Source: JAUIAI01 sp050633665 (GTDB taxonomy: Bacteria; Pseudomonadota; Gammaproteobacteria; Burkholderiales; Burkholderiaceae_E). Taken from it: a DNA stretch of 64,000 nucleotides. Shown here piece by piece: positions 23,158 through 31,750 of the stretch (within the stretch, counting starts at the first letter, position 1; each line of letters starts with the position of its first letter). The notes beneath the pieces are model-generated. The model searched no databases and was not told where the DNA came from. It saw nothing but the letters and a program-made list of their open reading frames with translations. A program made the translations under genes and the position numbers. Location of the stretch: positions 1-64,000 of the forward strand of contig JBOEGY010000003.1 in the NCBI GenBank assembly GCA_050633665.1, in the 5' to 3' direction.

Positions 23158-25566
23158 TTATTGCTCGGCTTGTGCCGGCACCAGTATGTCCCGCCCGCCG
23201 CTGCTGGACATTGCCGACACAATGCCGGAGGTCTCCATTTGCTCGAGCAGTCGCGCAGCCCGGTTGTAGCCGATGCGCAGATGGCGCTGCACCAGCGAAA
23301 TGGAGGCGCGGCGGTTTTTAAGCACGATTGACACGGCCTGGTCATAAAGCGGATCGGCCTCACCGTCGCCCTCGGTCAGACCGCCGAAGCCGACTGCACT
23401 GCCGGCATCGGCGCCTTCAGGAACCCCGCCTTCCAGAATGCCTTCGACATAGTCGGGCTCACCGGCGAGCTTCCAGTGCTCGGCAACCTTGTGGACTTCT
23501 TCGTCCGCGACAAAAGCGCCGTGAACCCGGACCGGGACACCGCTACCGGAGGCCAGCCAGAGCATGTCGCCCTGGCCAAGCAGGGACTCGGCGCCCATCT
23601 GGTCGAGAATTGTGCGTGAATCAATTTTGGATGACACCTGAAACGCAATCCGGGTCGGGATGTTTGCCTTGATCAGGCCGGTAATCACATCGACCGAAGG
23701 ACGCTGGGTGGCGAGAATCAAATGGATACCAGCCGCCCGCGCTTTCTGGGCAAGCCGTGCGATCAGTTCTTCGATCTTCTTGCCAACCACCATCATCAGG
23801 TCGGCCAGCTCGTCAATAACCACCACAATCTGCGGCAACCGGCCGAGCGGCTCGGGCGCATCGGGCGTCAGTGAAAATGGATTGGGAATGGTGGTGCCGG
23901 CTTTTTCGCTTTCGTTGATCTTGGTGTTGTAACCGCTCAGGTTACGCACACCCAGCTTGCTCATCAGGCGGTAGCGGCGCTCCATTTCGGCCACGCACCA
24001 GTTCAGCGCGTTACCGGCCTGCTTCATGTCGGTGACCACCGGCGCGAGCAGATGCGGAATACCCTCGTAGACACTCAGCTCGAGCATCTTGGGGTCGATC
24101 ATGATCATGCGCACTTCGCTGGGGTCTGCCTTGTACAGCATCGACAAGAGCATCGCGTTGATGCCCACCGACTTACCCGAGCCGGTCGTACCCGCAACCA
24201 GCACATGCGGCATTTTGGCCAGATCCGCGACGACCGGGTTACCGGCAATGTCCTTGCCCAGCGCCATCGTAATCGGTGACTTGCTGTCGGCATAAACGCG
24301 CGAACCCAGAATTTCAGACAAGCGCACCGTCTGGCGGCGCGGATTGGGCAGCTCAAGACCCATCAGGTTCTTGCCCGGTATGGTTTCAACGACGCGGATG
24401 GAAACCATGGCCAGCGCACGGGCAATGTCTTTGGACAGGTTAACGACCTGACTGCCTTTGACGCCGGTGGCCGGTTCGATCTCGTAGCGCGTGATCACCG
24501 GCCCCGGATAAGCGGCTTCGACTCTGGCGGCAACGTTGAAGTCGGCCAGCTTTTTCTCAATGAGGCGGGAGGTGTATTGCAGAGTTTCGTCCGAGACCAG
24601 CTGGCCTTCATTGGATGGCTTGTCCAGCAAGCCGACCGCTGGCAACTGGGTGTCGGCCGGCAGGTCTGAGAACAGAATGGACTGGGTTTCGGCGAACACG
24701 CGCTCGGACGGCTCAATGCGGGTCACGGGTGGCGCAATCTTGACCGGTTCGGGCGCTTCATCGAAATAGCGCCGTAATTCTTCGACTTGCTCATCGCGTT
24801 CTTCGGCAGCCACCTGGCCGGCACGCCGGTCCCGGAATGCGGAGATGCCTTGTACTGTCTTCAAGGCGACCCATTCTGCAGCAAAACCGACTTTCTCGGC
24901 GATACTCAGCCACGACATGCCGGTCCACAGGCTGAAACCGGCAGCCATCACGACCAGAATGAGCAACGTCCCGCCCACCGCGCCGAGCGAGCTCAACAAG
25001 ACTTCAGACAGGGCATTACCAACCAGCCCGCCCGGTGCCAGCGGCAAGACGGCATTGATCGAGTGCAGGCGCGAGGCCTCCAGCGCAGTCGCGCCAACAA
25101 ACAACAAGATGAATCCGACCCACCGCTCCCAGGCAAAACGGGGTAGCAAGTCTTCGGCGGGTTCATCAACAGCGTCGCCGGGGCGGTTCTTGATGCCGCG
25201 GTATACCGCCACACCCAGCATGACGACCAGCAGATACGCTGACAAACCAGTCAGGTACAAAAACAAATCCGAGAACCAGGCGCCGATCCGGCCACCGGCA
25301 TTGCCGATCGAGTCGGTTTCGACGACATGCGACCAGCTTGGATCTTGCGGGTTGTAGGTAGCGAGGATCAGAAACAGAAAAAAGCCGAGCGCAGCCAATG
25401 CGATCCAGCGAATTTCATGGAGCAATCGGACAGCTCTTTCAGGAAGTCCGAAAGGCGTTGACGTCATGTTGGCCTCTTGGCCAGCTCGAGACGCGGAAGA
25501 GGCTCCCCGGCCGGAACGTTTTACTGGAATTTTATCGGCCAATGCGGCCGAACTGCTACGAGCCAT
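23158..25566 (-). CDS. ftsK: DNA translocase FtsK
   Basis: Septal DNA pump that moves chromosome ends and activates XerCD at dif. The 802 residues comprise an N-terminal domain with four predicted membrane helices (about residues 50-215), a short linker, and the motor: Walker A VAGTTGSGKSVGINAML, Walker B PQIVVVIDELADLMMV, then the winged-helix gamma domain at the C-terminus (IGYNRAARLLEQMETSGIVS). The linker is short compared with the E. coli protein, as in many proteobacteria. Its ATG shares one base with the stop of the Crp/Fnr gene upstream (TAATG). Confidence 0.96.
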   Translation of the reverse strand: MARSSSAALADKIPVKRSGRGASSASRAGQEANMTSTPFGLPERAVRLLHEIRWIALAALGFFLFLILATYNPQDPSWSHVVETDSIGNAGGRIGAWFSDLFLYLTGLSAYLLVVMLGVAVYRGIKNRPGDAVDEPAEDLLPRFAWERWVGFILLFVGATALEASRLHSINAVLPLAPGGLVGNALSEVLLSSLGAVGGTLLILVVMAAGFSLWTGMSWLSIAEKVGFAAEWVALKTVQGISAFRDRRAGQVAAEERDEQVEELRRYFDEAPEPVKIAPPVTRIEPSERVFAETQSILFSDLPADTQLPAVGLLDKPSNEGQLVSDETLQYTSRLIEKKLADFNVAARVEAAYPGPVITRYEIEPATGVKGSQVVNLSKDIARALAMVSIRVVETIPGKNLMGLELPNPRRQTVRLSEILGSRVYADSKSPITMALGKDIAGNPVVADLAKMPHVLVAGTTGSGKSVGINAMLLSMLYKADPSEVRMIMIDPKMLELSVYEGIPHLLAPVVTDMKQAGNALNWCVAEMERRYRLMSKLGVRNLSGYNTKINESEKAGTTIPNPFSLTPDAPEPLGRLPQIVVVIDELADLMMVVGKKIEELIARLAQKARAAGIHLILATQRPSVDVITGLIKANIPTRIAFQVSSKIDSRTILDQMGAESLLGQGDMLWLASGSGVPVRVHGAFVADEEVHKVAEHWKLAGEPDYVEGILEGGVPEGADAGSAVGFGGLTEGDGEADPLYDQAVSIVLKNRRASISLVQRHLRIGYNRAARLLEQMETSGIVSAMSSSGGRDILVPAQAEQ

Positions 25567-26240
25567 TAATTCAGATATGCACTAATTTTTTCGCGAAGCA
25601 CCAGTTTACCTTCAGGCATCGGAACAATATAGCCATCAATTTCCAGCCCCTTCATGACACGCGACACCATTTCGCGTGAGGCGCCAATCATTTTGGCAAT
25701 TTCCTGGCGCGGTAATTTGCTACGAATAACGCGCTGTCCGCCTTGATTCTCGGAAAAATCCAGCAACACACGAGCAACCCGGCCATAGACATCCAGCAGT
25801 GCCAGGGTCTCGATTTTTTTGTCGGCTTCACGCAACCGTTTGACCAGACCGCGCATCACGGCGTTCGCCATTTCGGTGTTCTGGGCCAGCATTGCCTTGA
25901 AGCCGTCTTTGTTGATTGCCATGAAATCAGACGACTCAATCGTGATCACGCTTGCTGATCGAGGCGAGTCGTCGATTAAACTCATTTCGCCAAAGAATTC
26001 GCCTGAGGTCAGCACGGCAAGAATGACTTCTTTGCCTTCGGAGTCAGATCGCTGCACCTTGGCACGACCGGACAGCAGAATGTAAAGCGAGGTTGATGGC
26101 TCCCCCTCAGAGACGATCGTGCGGCCTTTGGGGTAATTGCGCCGCACCGAGCCAGCAGCAAGCATATCGACCTGTGCTTCGGTCAGGCTCGCAAAGAGCG
26201 GAACTCGTCGTAGAAAAGCTTTGTTTTCGTCGTGCGCCAT
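25566..26240 (-). CDS. Crp/Fnr-family transcriptional regulator
   Basis: The 224-residue product has an N-terminal cyclic-nucleotide-binding fold (PLFASLTEAQVDML, GEPSTSLYILLSGRAKV, the GEFFGEMSLIDDSPRSASV phosphate-binding segment) and a C-terminal winged helix (LPRQEIAKMIGASREMVSRV). The RSA pattern is compatible with cAMP or a related ligand; no Cys cluster of FNR is seen. Start at ATG 26240, preceded by AAGGA. It is translationally coupled to ftsK and diverges from trxB across a 190-base region. Confidence 0.92.
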   Translation of the reverse strand: MAHDENKAFLRRVPLFASLTEAQVDMLAAGSVRRNYPKGRTIVSEGEPSTSLYILLSGRAKVQRSDSEGKEVILAVLTSGEFFGEMSLIDDSPRSASVITIESSDFMAINKDGFKAMLAQNTEMANAVMRGLVKRLREADKKIETLALLDVYGRVARVLLDFSENQGGQRVIRSKLPRQEIAKMIGASREMVSRVMKGLEIDGYIVPMPEGKLVLREKISAYLN

Positions 26241-26429
26241 AAGAAATCCTTGTGCTGCTCGGTGTGTTATTCGATGAGGGTCTGGTCTAGCCAACCAGTA
26301 TAATTTCCAAAGCCTACTGCAATTGGGCTGTTTTTATTGAAGTTTCGGCCCTAAGCCGATAATTATTTTGAGTTTTTTGCAACGACGCGACCGACGAACG
26401 GCCGCTCTTAATCCCGGATACCGTGTTTC

Positions 26430-27386
26430 ATGACCACTGAAAAAAAATGCCGTTTGTTGATCCTCGGGTCCGGCCCTGCGGGCTATACCGCGGCGGTTTA
26501 TGCCGCCCGCGCCAACCTCAACCCAGTGCTGGTAACCGGCGTGGAGCAAGGCGGACAGCTCATGACCACCACTGACGTCGACAACTGGCCTGCCGACGCC
26601 CAGGGTGTGCAAGGGCCCGAACTGATGACGCGATTTCTCGCGCATGCTGACCGTTTCGGTACCGAAATAATTAACGATCAGATCCACACCGCAACGCTGA
26701 CGAACGGCGAGCGCCGTTTGATCGGTGATCGTGCCGAATACGTCTGTGATGCGCTGATTATCGCCACCGGGGCTTCTGCAAAATACCTGGGTCTGCCCAG
26801 CGAAGAGAAATTCATGGGCAAAGGGGTTTCCGCATGCGCGACTTGCGACGGCTTTTTCTATCGCAACCAGAAAGTGGCTGTTGTGGGCGGAGGCAATACG
26901 GCCGTTGAGGAAGCGCTTTATCTGAGCAATATTGCCAGCGAAGTGCATCTGGTTCACAGACGCGACAAACTGCGGGCCGAGCCCATCATGATTGACAAAT
27001 TGATGACCAAGGTCGAATCCGGAAAGATTATTCCCCATTGGTTTCACGAACTGAAAGAAGTCCTGGGCGACGACTCTGGCGTGACCGGCGTCCGGCTGCT
27101 GAACAATCAGTCTGACCAGGAAAAAGTAGTCGAACTGACCGGCTGTTTTATCGCAATCGGGCATCAACCGAACACCAGTCTGTTCGAGGGGCAGCTGGAA
27201 ATGCCCGGCGGGTATATCACCGCCCGCTCCGGTCAGGCCGGCATGGCAACCGCCACCTCGATTGACGGCGTCTTTGCAGCCGGTGACGTGCAAGACCATG
27301 TCTACCGGCAAGCCATCACCAGTGCGGCAACCGGTTGCATGGCGGCCCTGGATGCGCAGCGCTACCTGGAATCACTTGACGGCTGA
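26430..27386 (+). CDS. trxB: Thioredoxin reductase
   Basis: FAD enzyme that passes electrons from NADPH to thioredoxin. The 318 residues include the FAD motif GSGPAGYTAAVYAAR near the N-terminus, the redox pair in ACATCDGFF (about residues 136-144), the NADPH motif VGGGNTAVEEAL and the second FAD site VFAAGDVQDHVYRQAITSAA. Length and order are those of low-molecular-weight bacterial TrxB. The large opposite-strand frame over it is a shadow. Confidence 0.97.
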   Translation: MTTEKKCRLLILGSGPAGYTAAVYAARANLNPVLVTGVEQGGQLMTTTDVDNWPADAQGVQGPELMTRFLAHADRFGTEIINDQIHTATLTNGERRLIGDRAEYVCDALIIATGASAKYLGLPSEEKFMGKGVSACATCDGFFYRNQKVAVVGGGNTAVEEALYLSNIASEVHLVHRRDKLRAEPIMIDKLMTKVESGKIIPHWFHELKEVLGDDSGVTGVRLLNNQSDQEKVVELTGCFIAIGHQPNTSLFEGQLEMPGGYITARSGQAGMATATSIDGVFAAGDVQDHVYRQAITSAATGCMAALDAQRYLESLDG

Positions 27387-27437
27387 ACCGCCAGCGGTTC
27401 GAGCTATTGATCCCTTGACCATGACGGGTTTGTTGCA

Positions 27438-28127
27438 ATGGGCAAATCTTCCAAACGGCCTCGCGCCAGCCAGGTTGTCACCGATCTGGACGGTTTAAAA
27501 CAAGTCGTCCAGGATCTCGGTGAAGAGCAGGCTCGCGCGGCCGAAGCCGCCCGGGCGGCGTTTGAAGTTGAAAACCGCGAGGTCATCGAACGCGCGCGGG
27601 AACAGCAACTGATCGATGATGAGCTTAGCGATGTCACCCCGCTTCGGCCGCAAGGCCGTAAGCCCCTGGAAACCAGCCGGCCCGACCCCACCCCCCGCCA
27701 GCGTGATCAGGACGAAAAAGCAGCGCTGCAAGCCTCGCTGTCTGATGACATCGGCATTGAGCAATACCTCGATACCGACGAGGAGTTGTCTTACCGGGCT
27801 GACGGCATCGGCCCGGAAGTGGTTCCGCGCCTGCGCCGCGGCACCTGGAAGATTTCCGGCCAGCTCGATCTGCATGGCCTACGCCGCGATGAGGCCCGCG
27901 ATACGCTGGTGGCATTTCTGGATGATTGCCGTCGGCATAACCAGCGATGCGTGCGAATCATCCATGGAAAAGGGCTGGGCTCAGTCAATCGCGAGCCGGT
28001 TCTGAAGGGCAAGGTGCGCAAGTGGCTGGTGCAACGCTCGGATGTGCTGGCGTTCTGTCAGGCCCCGCCCAATGACGGCGGCAGCGGCGCGTTGCTGGTT
28101 TTGCTGGCGGGTTCAACCCGGCCTTGA
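27438..28127 (+). CDS. Smr-domain protein
   Basis: About 229 residues. The last 80 are a small MutS-related (Smr) domain with LDLHGLRRDEARDTLVAFLD, VRIIHGKGLGS and a terminal SGALLVLL strand; such domains nick or cleave nucleic acids, and recent work links them to collided-ribosome mRNA cleavage. The N-terminal half is a charged helix (AAEAARAAFEVENREVIERA). This layout fits the SmrA/YdaL group of gammaproteobacteria; exact group not certain. It follows trxB by 51 bases and may share its transcript. Confidence 0.88.
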   Translation: MGKSSKRPRASQVVTDLDGLKQVVQDLGEEQARAAEAARAAFEVENREVIERAREQQLIDDELSDVTPLRPQGRKPLETSRPDPTPRQRDQDEKAALQASLSDDIGIEQYLDTDEELSYRADGIGPEVVPRLRRGTWKISGQLDLHGLRRDEARDTLVAFLDDCRRHNQRCVRIIHGKGLGSVNREPVLKGKVRKWLVQRSDVLAFCQAPPNDGGSGALLVLLAGSTRP

Positions 28128-28140
28128 TCGACCCAGGCAG

Positions 28141-29040
28141 CTACGGCAAAGCTGCAAGCACCAGTTCTTTAACTTGGGCCAGACGCTTATAGCTCAGCAC
28201 GGCCGGACTCATCGACTGAAGAGACTGACGCAGCAAGCCCGCCCGCGCGGGGTCAACTGACAACACCTCGCTCAGCGGCGCGACGAACACCCGGATCAGG
28301 AATATCACCGCGTTGTGCCCCGGCAGCGGCACCAGCAATTGCCGCTCACTACGAAAGTAAATTTCATCCAGCCCGCTCGCGCTACCCGGGGTTTGGTCCG
28401 CCGGGTGTTGAGACAGTTCAGGTGTCTCGGACAAGGTCCAGACAAAACGCCGCCAGACTGCGCCATCAAGCATCAGGCGGCTCAATGGCACGGCGGCGCT
28501 CTGGATCAAAGCTGCCTCAGGGACCGGCCGGTGAATCCGGGCAAAATCAAGCCCCACAACCCCAGCCGGGTCCCATCCGCTTGGCGCGGCAACGCTGAGA
28601 ACCGCTGCGCGGAGCATTCCCGGCACCGGCGCATCAGCCCCGTCTGGCACCATCAGCACAAAGTCGTCCTGGATTGACCGGCGTAGCGCCAGTGCGCAGG
28701 CCGGCAAGCCCTCGGGGGCGCCATGCGCAGCCCCGATCTCGGCCTGGTCATCAACCAGCCTGATTCGGGCAGCCTGTAGCGCCTGCAGGCAGCCAGCTCT
28801 TGTCTGCGTCTGCCCGTCAAATGACATAACCAATGGCAAGCGCTTACGGTTCAGCGCCAGCTCCACCGCTTGCTGTGCCTGCGTAAAGGCTGGTGGGCTC
28901 ACTGGGCTGAGATGATCAGACAACTCACCCGGGCAGCGCTCAAGCCCGGGCCGCATCTGAAAGACCGGCTCAACCGGAAAAGGCACCGCCTCCAAAATCG
29001 CTCGGCTTACTATAGCCACTCTCCTGAACTGTTTTGCCAT
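28141..29040 (-). CDS. DUF3445 / haem-dependent oxidative N-demethylase-like protein
   Basis: About 299 residues. The C-terminal part has the DUF3445 pattern: DGAVWRRFVWTLSETPELS, EIYFRSERQLLVPLP and NAVIFLIRVFVAPLSE. Members related to the HDOD alpha subunit bind haem and an Fe-S flavin partner elsewhere; activity for this protein is not known. The sequence is more diverged and Ala/Leu-rich than typical members. ATG 29040 is chosen; an upstream ATG (29061) is in frame. The start codon overlaps that of the divergent DUF4126 gene in a shared CATG. Confidence 0.62.
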   Translation of the reverse strand: MAKQFRRVAIVSRAILEAVPFPVEPVFQMRPGLERCPGELSDHLSPVSPPAFTQAQQAVELALNRKRLPLVMSFDGQTQTRAGCLQALQAARIRLVDDQAEIGAAHGAPEGLPACALALRRSIQDDFVLMVPDGADAPVPGMLRAAVLSVAAPSGWDPAGVVGLDFARIHRPVPEAALIQSAAVPLSRLMLDGAVWRRFVWTLSETPELSQHPADQTPGSASGLDEIYFRSERQLLVPLPGHNAVIFLIRVFVAPLSEVLSVDPARAGLLRQSLQSMSPAVLSYKRLAQVKELVLAALP

Positions 29041-29728
29041 GAACGAACAAACACCCGACACCGCTGCCAGTCTGCTCGAGATGCTGCCGTTTCTGTCTTA
29101 CGAATGGCTGCCTGAACTGGCCATTGCGGGCGCCCTCGCCTGGGGGGCCGGCATCCGCCTTTATTTTGTCATCTTCGCGTTTGGTCTGGCTGGCTCGCTT
29201 GGCTGGTGGGACTTACCCACCCATCTGGAAGTCTTGCAGAACCCACTGGTGATAGGCGCGGCCGGCCTGATGGCCGCTGTAGAGTTGTTCGCCGACAAGA
29301 TCCCGTATCTGGACAGCGTCTGGGATGCTGCCCACACGTTCATCCGAATACCGGCTGGCGCGTCACTGGCCGCCGCGACATTCGGCGATTCTGGCGCCGC
29401 GGTTGCGCTGGCCGCGGCGCTGCTGGGCGGCACGCTTACCGCCGCCACTCATCTGGGCAAATCAGGCTCGCGGGCGGCCGCCAACGCGTCGCCAGAGCCG
29501 TTCAGCAATGTGCTGATGTCGGTCGCAGAAGATGTGCTTGTCGTGGGCGGCAGCTGGACGGCAGTGAATTACCCGCTGATTTTTATCGGCCTGCTGGCGG
29601 TTTTTCTAATTGGCCTGCTGTTTTTGCTCGGCTTTATTGTCAGAGGCGTCAAAACCCTGATCAGGGACAAACCGTGGCAATCCTTCTCACTGCGCCGCCT
29701 GCGCACCAGGCCGGGCGACGAGCGGTGA
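29039..29728 (+). CDS. DUF4126-family membrane protein
   Basis: Integral membrane protein of 229 residues with several hydrophobic segments (LAWGAGIRLYFVIFAFGLAG, VIGAAGLMAAVELFADKIPY, a final FIGLLAVFLIGLLFLLGFIV). The KIPYLDSVWDAAHTFIRIPA segment and the ATHLGKSGSRAAANASPEPF loop are characteristic of DUF4126, whose function is unknown. Starts with the ATG that overlaps the opposite-strand start of the DUF3445 gene. Ends convergent with the PII gene. Confidence 0.8.
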   Translation: MNEQTPDTAASLLEMLPFLSYEWLPELAIAGALAWGAGIRLYFVIFAFGLAGSLGWWDLPTHLEVLQNPLVIGAAGLMAAVELFADKIPYLDSVWDAAHTFIRIPAGASLAAATFGDSGAAVALAAALLGGTLTAATHLGKSGSRAAANASPEPFSNVLMSVAEDVLVVGGSWTAVNYPLIFIGLLAVFLIGLLFLLGFIVRGVKTLIRDKPWQSFSLRRLRTRPGDER

Positions 29729-29766
29729 GACACCCTGCTCCGGGGCCTCACGCGGCCTGATCTGGC

Positions 29767-30105
29767 TCAGATCGCAGAATCGCCGGTCTCGCCGGTACGG
29801 ATCCGCACTGACTGCTGCATGTCGGATACGAAAATCTTGCCGTCGCCGATTCTGCCGGTCTTGGCTGCTTTGCCGATCGCCTCAATGACTTGATCCGTCA
29901 GATCGTCGGCAACCACCACTTCCACCTTGATTTTGGGCAGGAAATCGACCACATATTCGGCCCCGCGGTACAACTCGGTGTGCCCCTTCTGGCGGCCAAA
30001 ACCCTTGACCTCGGTGACGGTCAGACCAGCCACGCCAACCTGCGCAAGTGACTCGCGAACCTCGTCGAGCTTGAATGGCTTAATTATGGCGGTGATCAGT
30101 TTCAT
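29767..30105 (-). CDS. Nitrogen regulatory protein PII (GlnB/GlnK)
   Basis: Trimeric sensor of 2-oxoglutarate, ATP/ADP and, through uridylylation, glutamine. The 112 residues show the full family pattern: MKLITAIIKPFKLDEV, the T-loop ELYRGAEYVVDFLPK with the uridylylation Tyr51, and KTGRIGDGKIFV. Whether it is the GlnB or GlnK paralogue cannot be told; there is no amtB beside it. It lies 14 bases downstream of nadE on the same strand, so the two are probably one operon, which is meaningful because PII can regulate glutamine-dependent NAD synthetase. Confidence 0.95.
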   Translation of the reverse strand: MKLITAIIKPFKLDEVRESLAQVGVAGLTVTEVKGFGRQKGHTELYRGAEYVVDFLPKIKVEVVVADDLTDQVIEAIGKAAKTGRIGDGKIFVSDMQQSVRIRTGETGDSAI

Positions 30106-30119
30106 GGCTTCTCCCTGTT

Positions 30120-31742
30120 TTATTCGCCGTATTTTGAAGTAATTGGGTATCGCCAGTCACGCCCGAACGCTCGATGTGTGACGCGAATACCCACCGGCGC
30201 CTGCCGTCGCTTGTATTCATTGATGCGGATCAACCGGACGACCCGCGTGACATCGGCCTGTGCGTAGCCGGCGGCCAGAATCTCGCTGACACTGCAATTT
30301 TGCTCCATGTACATCGCAAGAATACCGTCGAGGGTATCGTAATCAGGCAATGAGTCCTGATCGGTCTGGTCCTCCCGCAGCTCCGCGCTTGGCGCGCGGG
30401 TAATAATGCGCTCCGGAATAATCGGGGCATCGCCTTGCTCGTTGCGCCAGCTCGACAGGCGATAAACCAGGGTTTTGGCCAAATCCTTGATGACCGCAAA
30501 ACCGCCGGCCATGTCGCCATACAAGGTGCAATACCCGACCGCCAACTCACTTTTGTTACCGGTAGTCAGCACGATTGACCCGTATTTGTTGGACAACGCC
30601 ATAAGCAGGACGCCGCGAATCCGGGCCTGAATATTTTCTTCAGTGGTGTCTTCAGGCTGGCCGGCAAACTCCTCAGCCAGCGTATTTCGAAAAGCGTCAA
30701 ACGGCTCCTTGATTGGCAGAATGTCATAGCGCACGCCCAGCCGAGCGGCCATGTCCTTGGCGTCTTCAAGAGAGATATCAGCCGTATACCGTGAAGGCAT
30801 CATGATGGCCCGGACATTCTCGGCGCCAATCGCATCGACCGCTACCGCCAGGGTCAGCGCGGAATCCACACCGCCGGAAAGGCCCAGCAAGGCTCCCGGA
30901 AAACCGTTTTTGCCGAGATAATCCCGCACGCCCAGCACCAGCGTCTGATAGATCTGGGCTTCCAGGCTGAGCACCGGTTCAATTCGGCTTTCATCCAGCC
31001 TGACCAGGTTATCGGTTAAGTGCAGATTAACCGACAGCAAATCGGGTTCAAACGACTTGCCTTGCGCGACGATTTCTCCGCGCGCATCCAGCGCAAAAGA
31101 GACCCCGTCAAAAACGAGTTCATCCTGACCGCCCACCTGATTGACCGACAGAATCGGCACGCCCAGCGGTGTCACGTTTCGCCGCGCAATGTCGATCCGC
31201 AGATGTTGTTTGTCCAGGTGATACGGCGAAGCATTCAGGACGAGCAAAGCCTGTGCTCCGGCAGCAATCGATGCGGACGGGGCATACTGAAACCAGTAGT
31301 CCTCACAAATCACAACACCAAAAGTGATGCCATCGACGGTAAACACCAGCGGCGTGGCAGCCGGCTCAAAATACCGCTGCTCATCAAAGACGTCATAGTT
31401 GGGCAAGTCGTGTTTGCGGTATTCGCCGACAATCTCGCCGCCATGGATGACCTGGGCCGCGTTATAGCGCAGCGTACCGTCAAGAATCGGCAACCCCACC
31501 AGCACGAAGACGTCAAGCGCTGCTGTGCGGCGCCGGACTTCATCCATTGCCTCGTCGCACTTGGCATAGAATCCACGGCGTAGCAGCAAGTCTTCTGGCG
31601 GATAGCCCGTGAGTGAGAGTTCAGGGGTAACCAGCACCCTGGCGCCATCATGGGCCGCCGCTTCTGCAGCCGCAACAATTCGGTCTGCATTGCCGGAGAA
31701 GTCTCCGACCGTTTGATTCAGTTGAGCCAGCGCAACGCGCAT
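30120..31742 (-). CDS. nadE: Glutamine-dependent NAD+ synthetase
   Basis: Converts nicotinate adenine dinucleotide to NAD+ with glutamine as ammonia source. The 540 residues join an N-terminal nitrilase-type amidase (Glu in TPELSLTGYPPEDLL, Lys in EYRKHDLPNY, Cys in FGVVICEDYWF) to a C-terminal synthetase with the PP-loop LGLSGGVDSALTLAVA and the downstream TTGNKSELAVGYCTLYGDMA. Length is that of the proteobacterial two-domain form. It forms an apparent operon with the PII gene and diverges from the GNAT-like gene with only 8 bases between starts. Confidence 0.96.
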   Translation of the reverse strand: MRVALAQLNQTVGDFSGNADRIVAAAEAAAHDGARVLVTPELSLTGYPPEDLLLRRGFYAKCDEAMDEVRRRTAALDVFVLVGLPILDGTLRYNAAQVIHGGEIVGEYRKHDLPNYDVFDEQRYFEPAATPLVFTVDGITFGVVICEDYWFQYAPSASIAAGAQALLVLNASPYHLDKQHLRIDIARRNVTPLGVPILSVNQVGGQDELVFDGVSFALDARGEIVAQGKSFEPDLLSVNLHLTDNLVRLDESRIEPVLSLEAQIYQTLVLGVRDYLGKNGFPGALLGLSGGVDSALTLAVAVDAIGAENVRAIMMPSRYTADISLEDAKDMAARLGVRYDILPIKEPFDAFRNTLAEEFAGQPEDTTEENIQARIRGVLLMALSNKYGSIVLTTGNKSELAVGYCTLYGDMAGGFAVIKDLAKTLVYRLSSWRNEQGDAPIIPERIITRAPSAELREDQTDQDSLPDYDTLDGILAMYMEQNCSVSEILAAGYAQADVTRVVRLIRINEYKRRQAPVGIRVTHRAFGRDWRYPITSKYGE

Positions 31743-31750
31743 CGTTATCT

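Noticed and set aside
26334..27311. A 325-codon minus-strand frame over trxB
   Set aside because: It mirrors trxB over its full length, has no known motif, and trxB on the other strand is unmistakable. GC-rich genes often throw long antisense frames.
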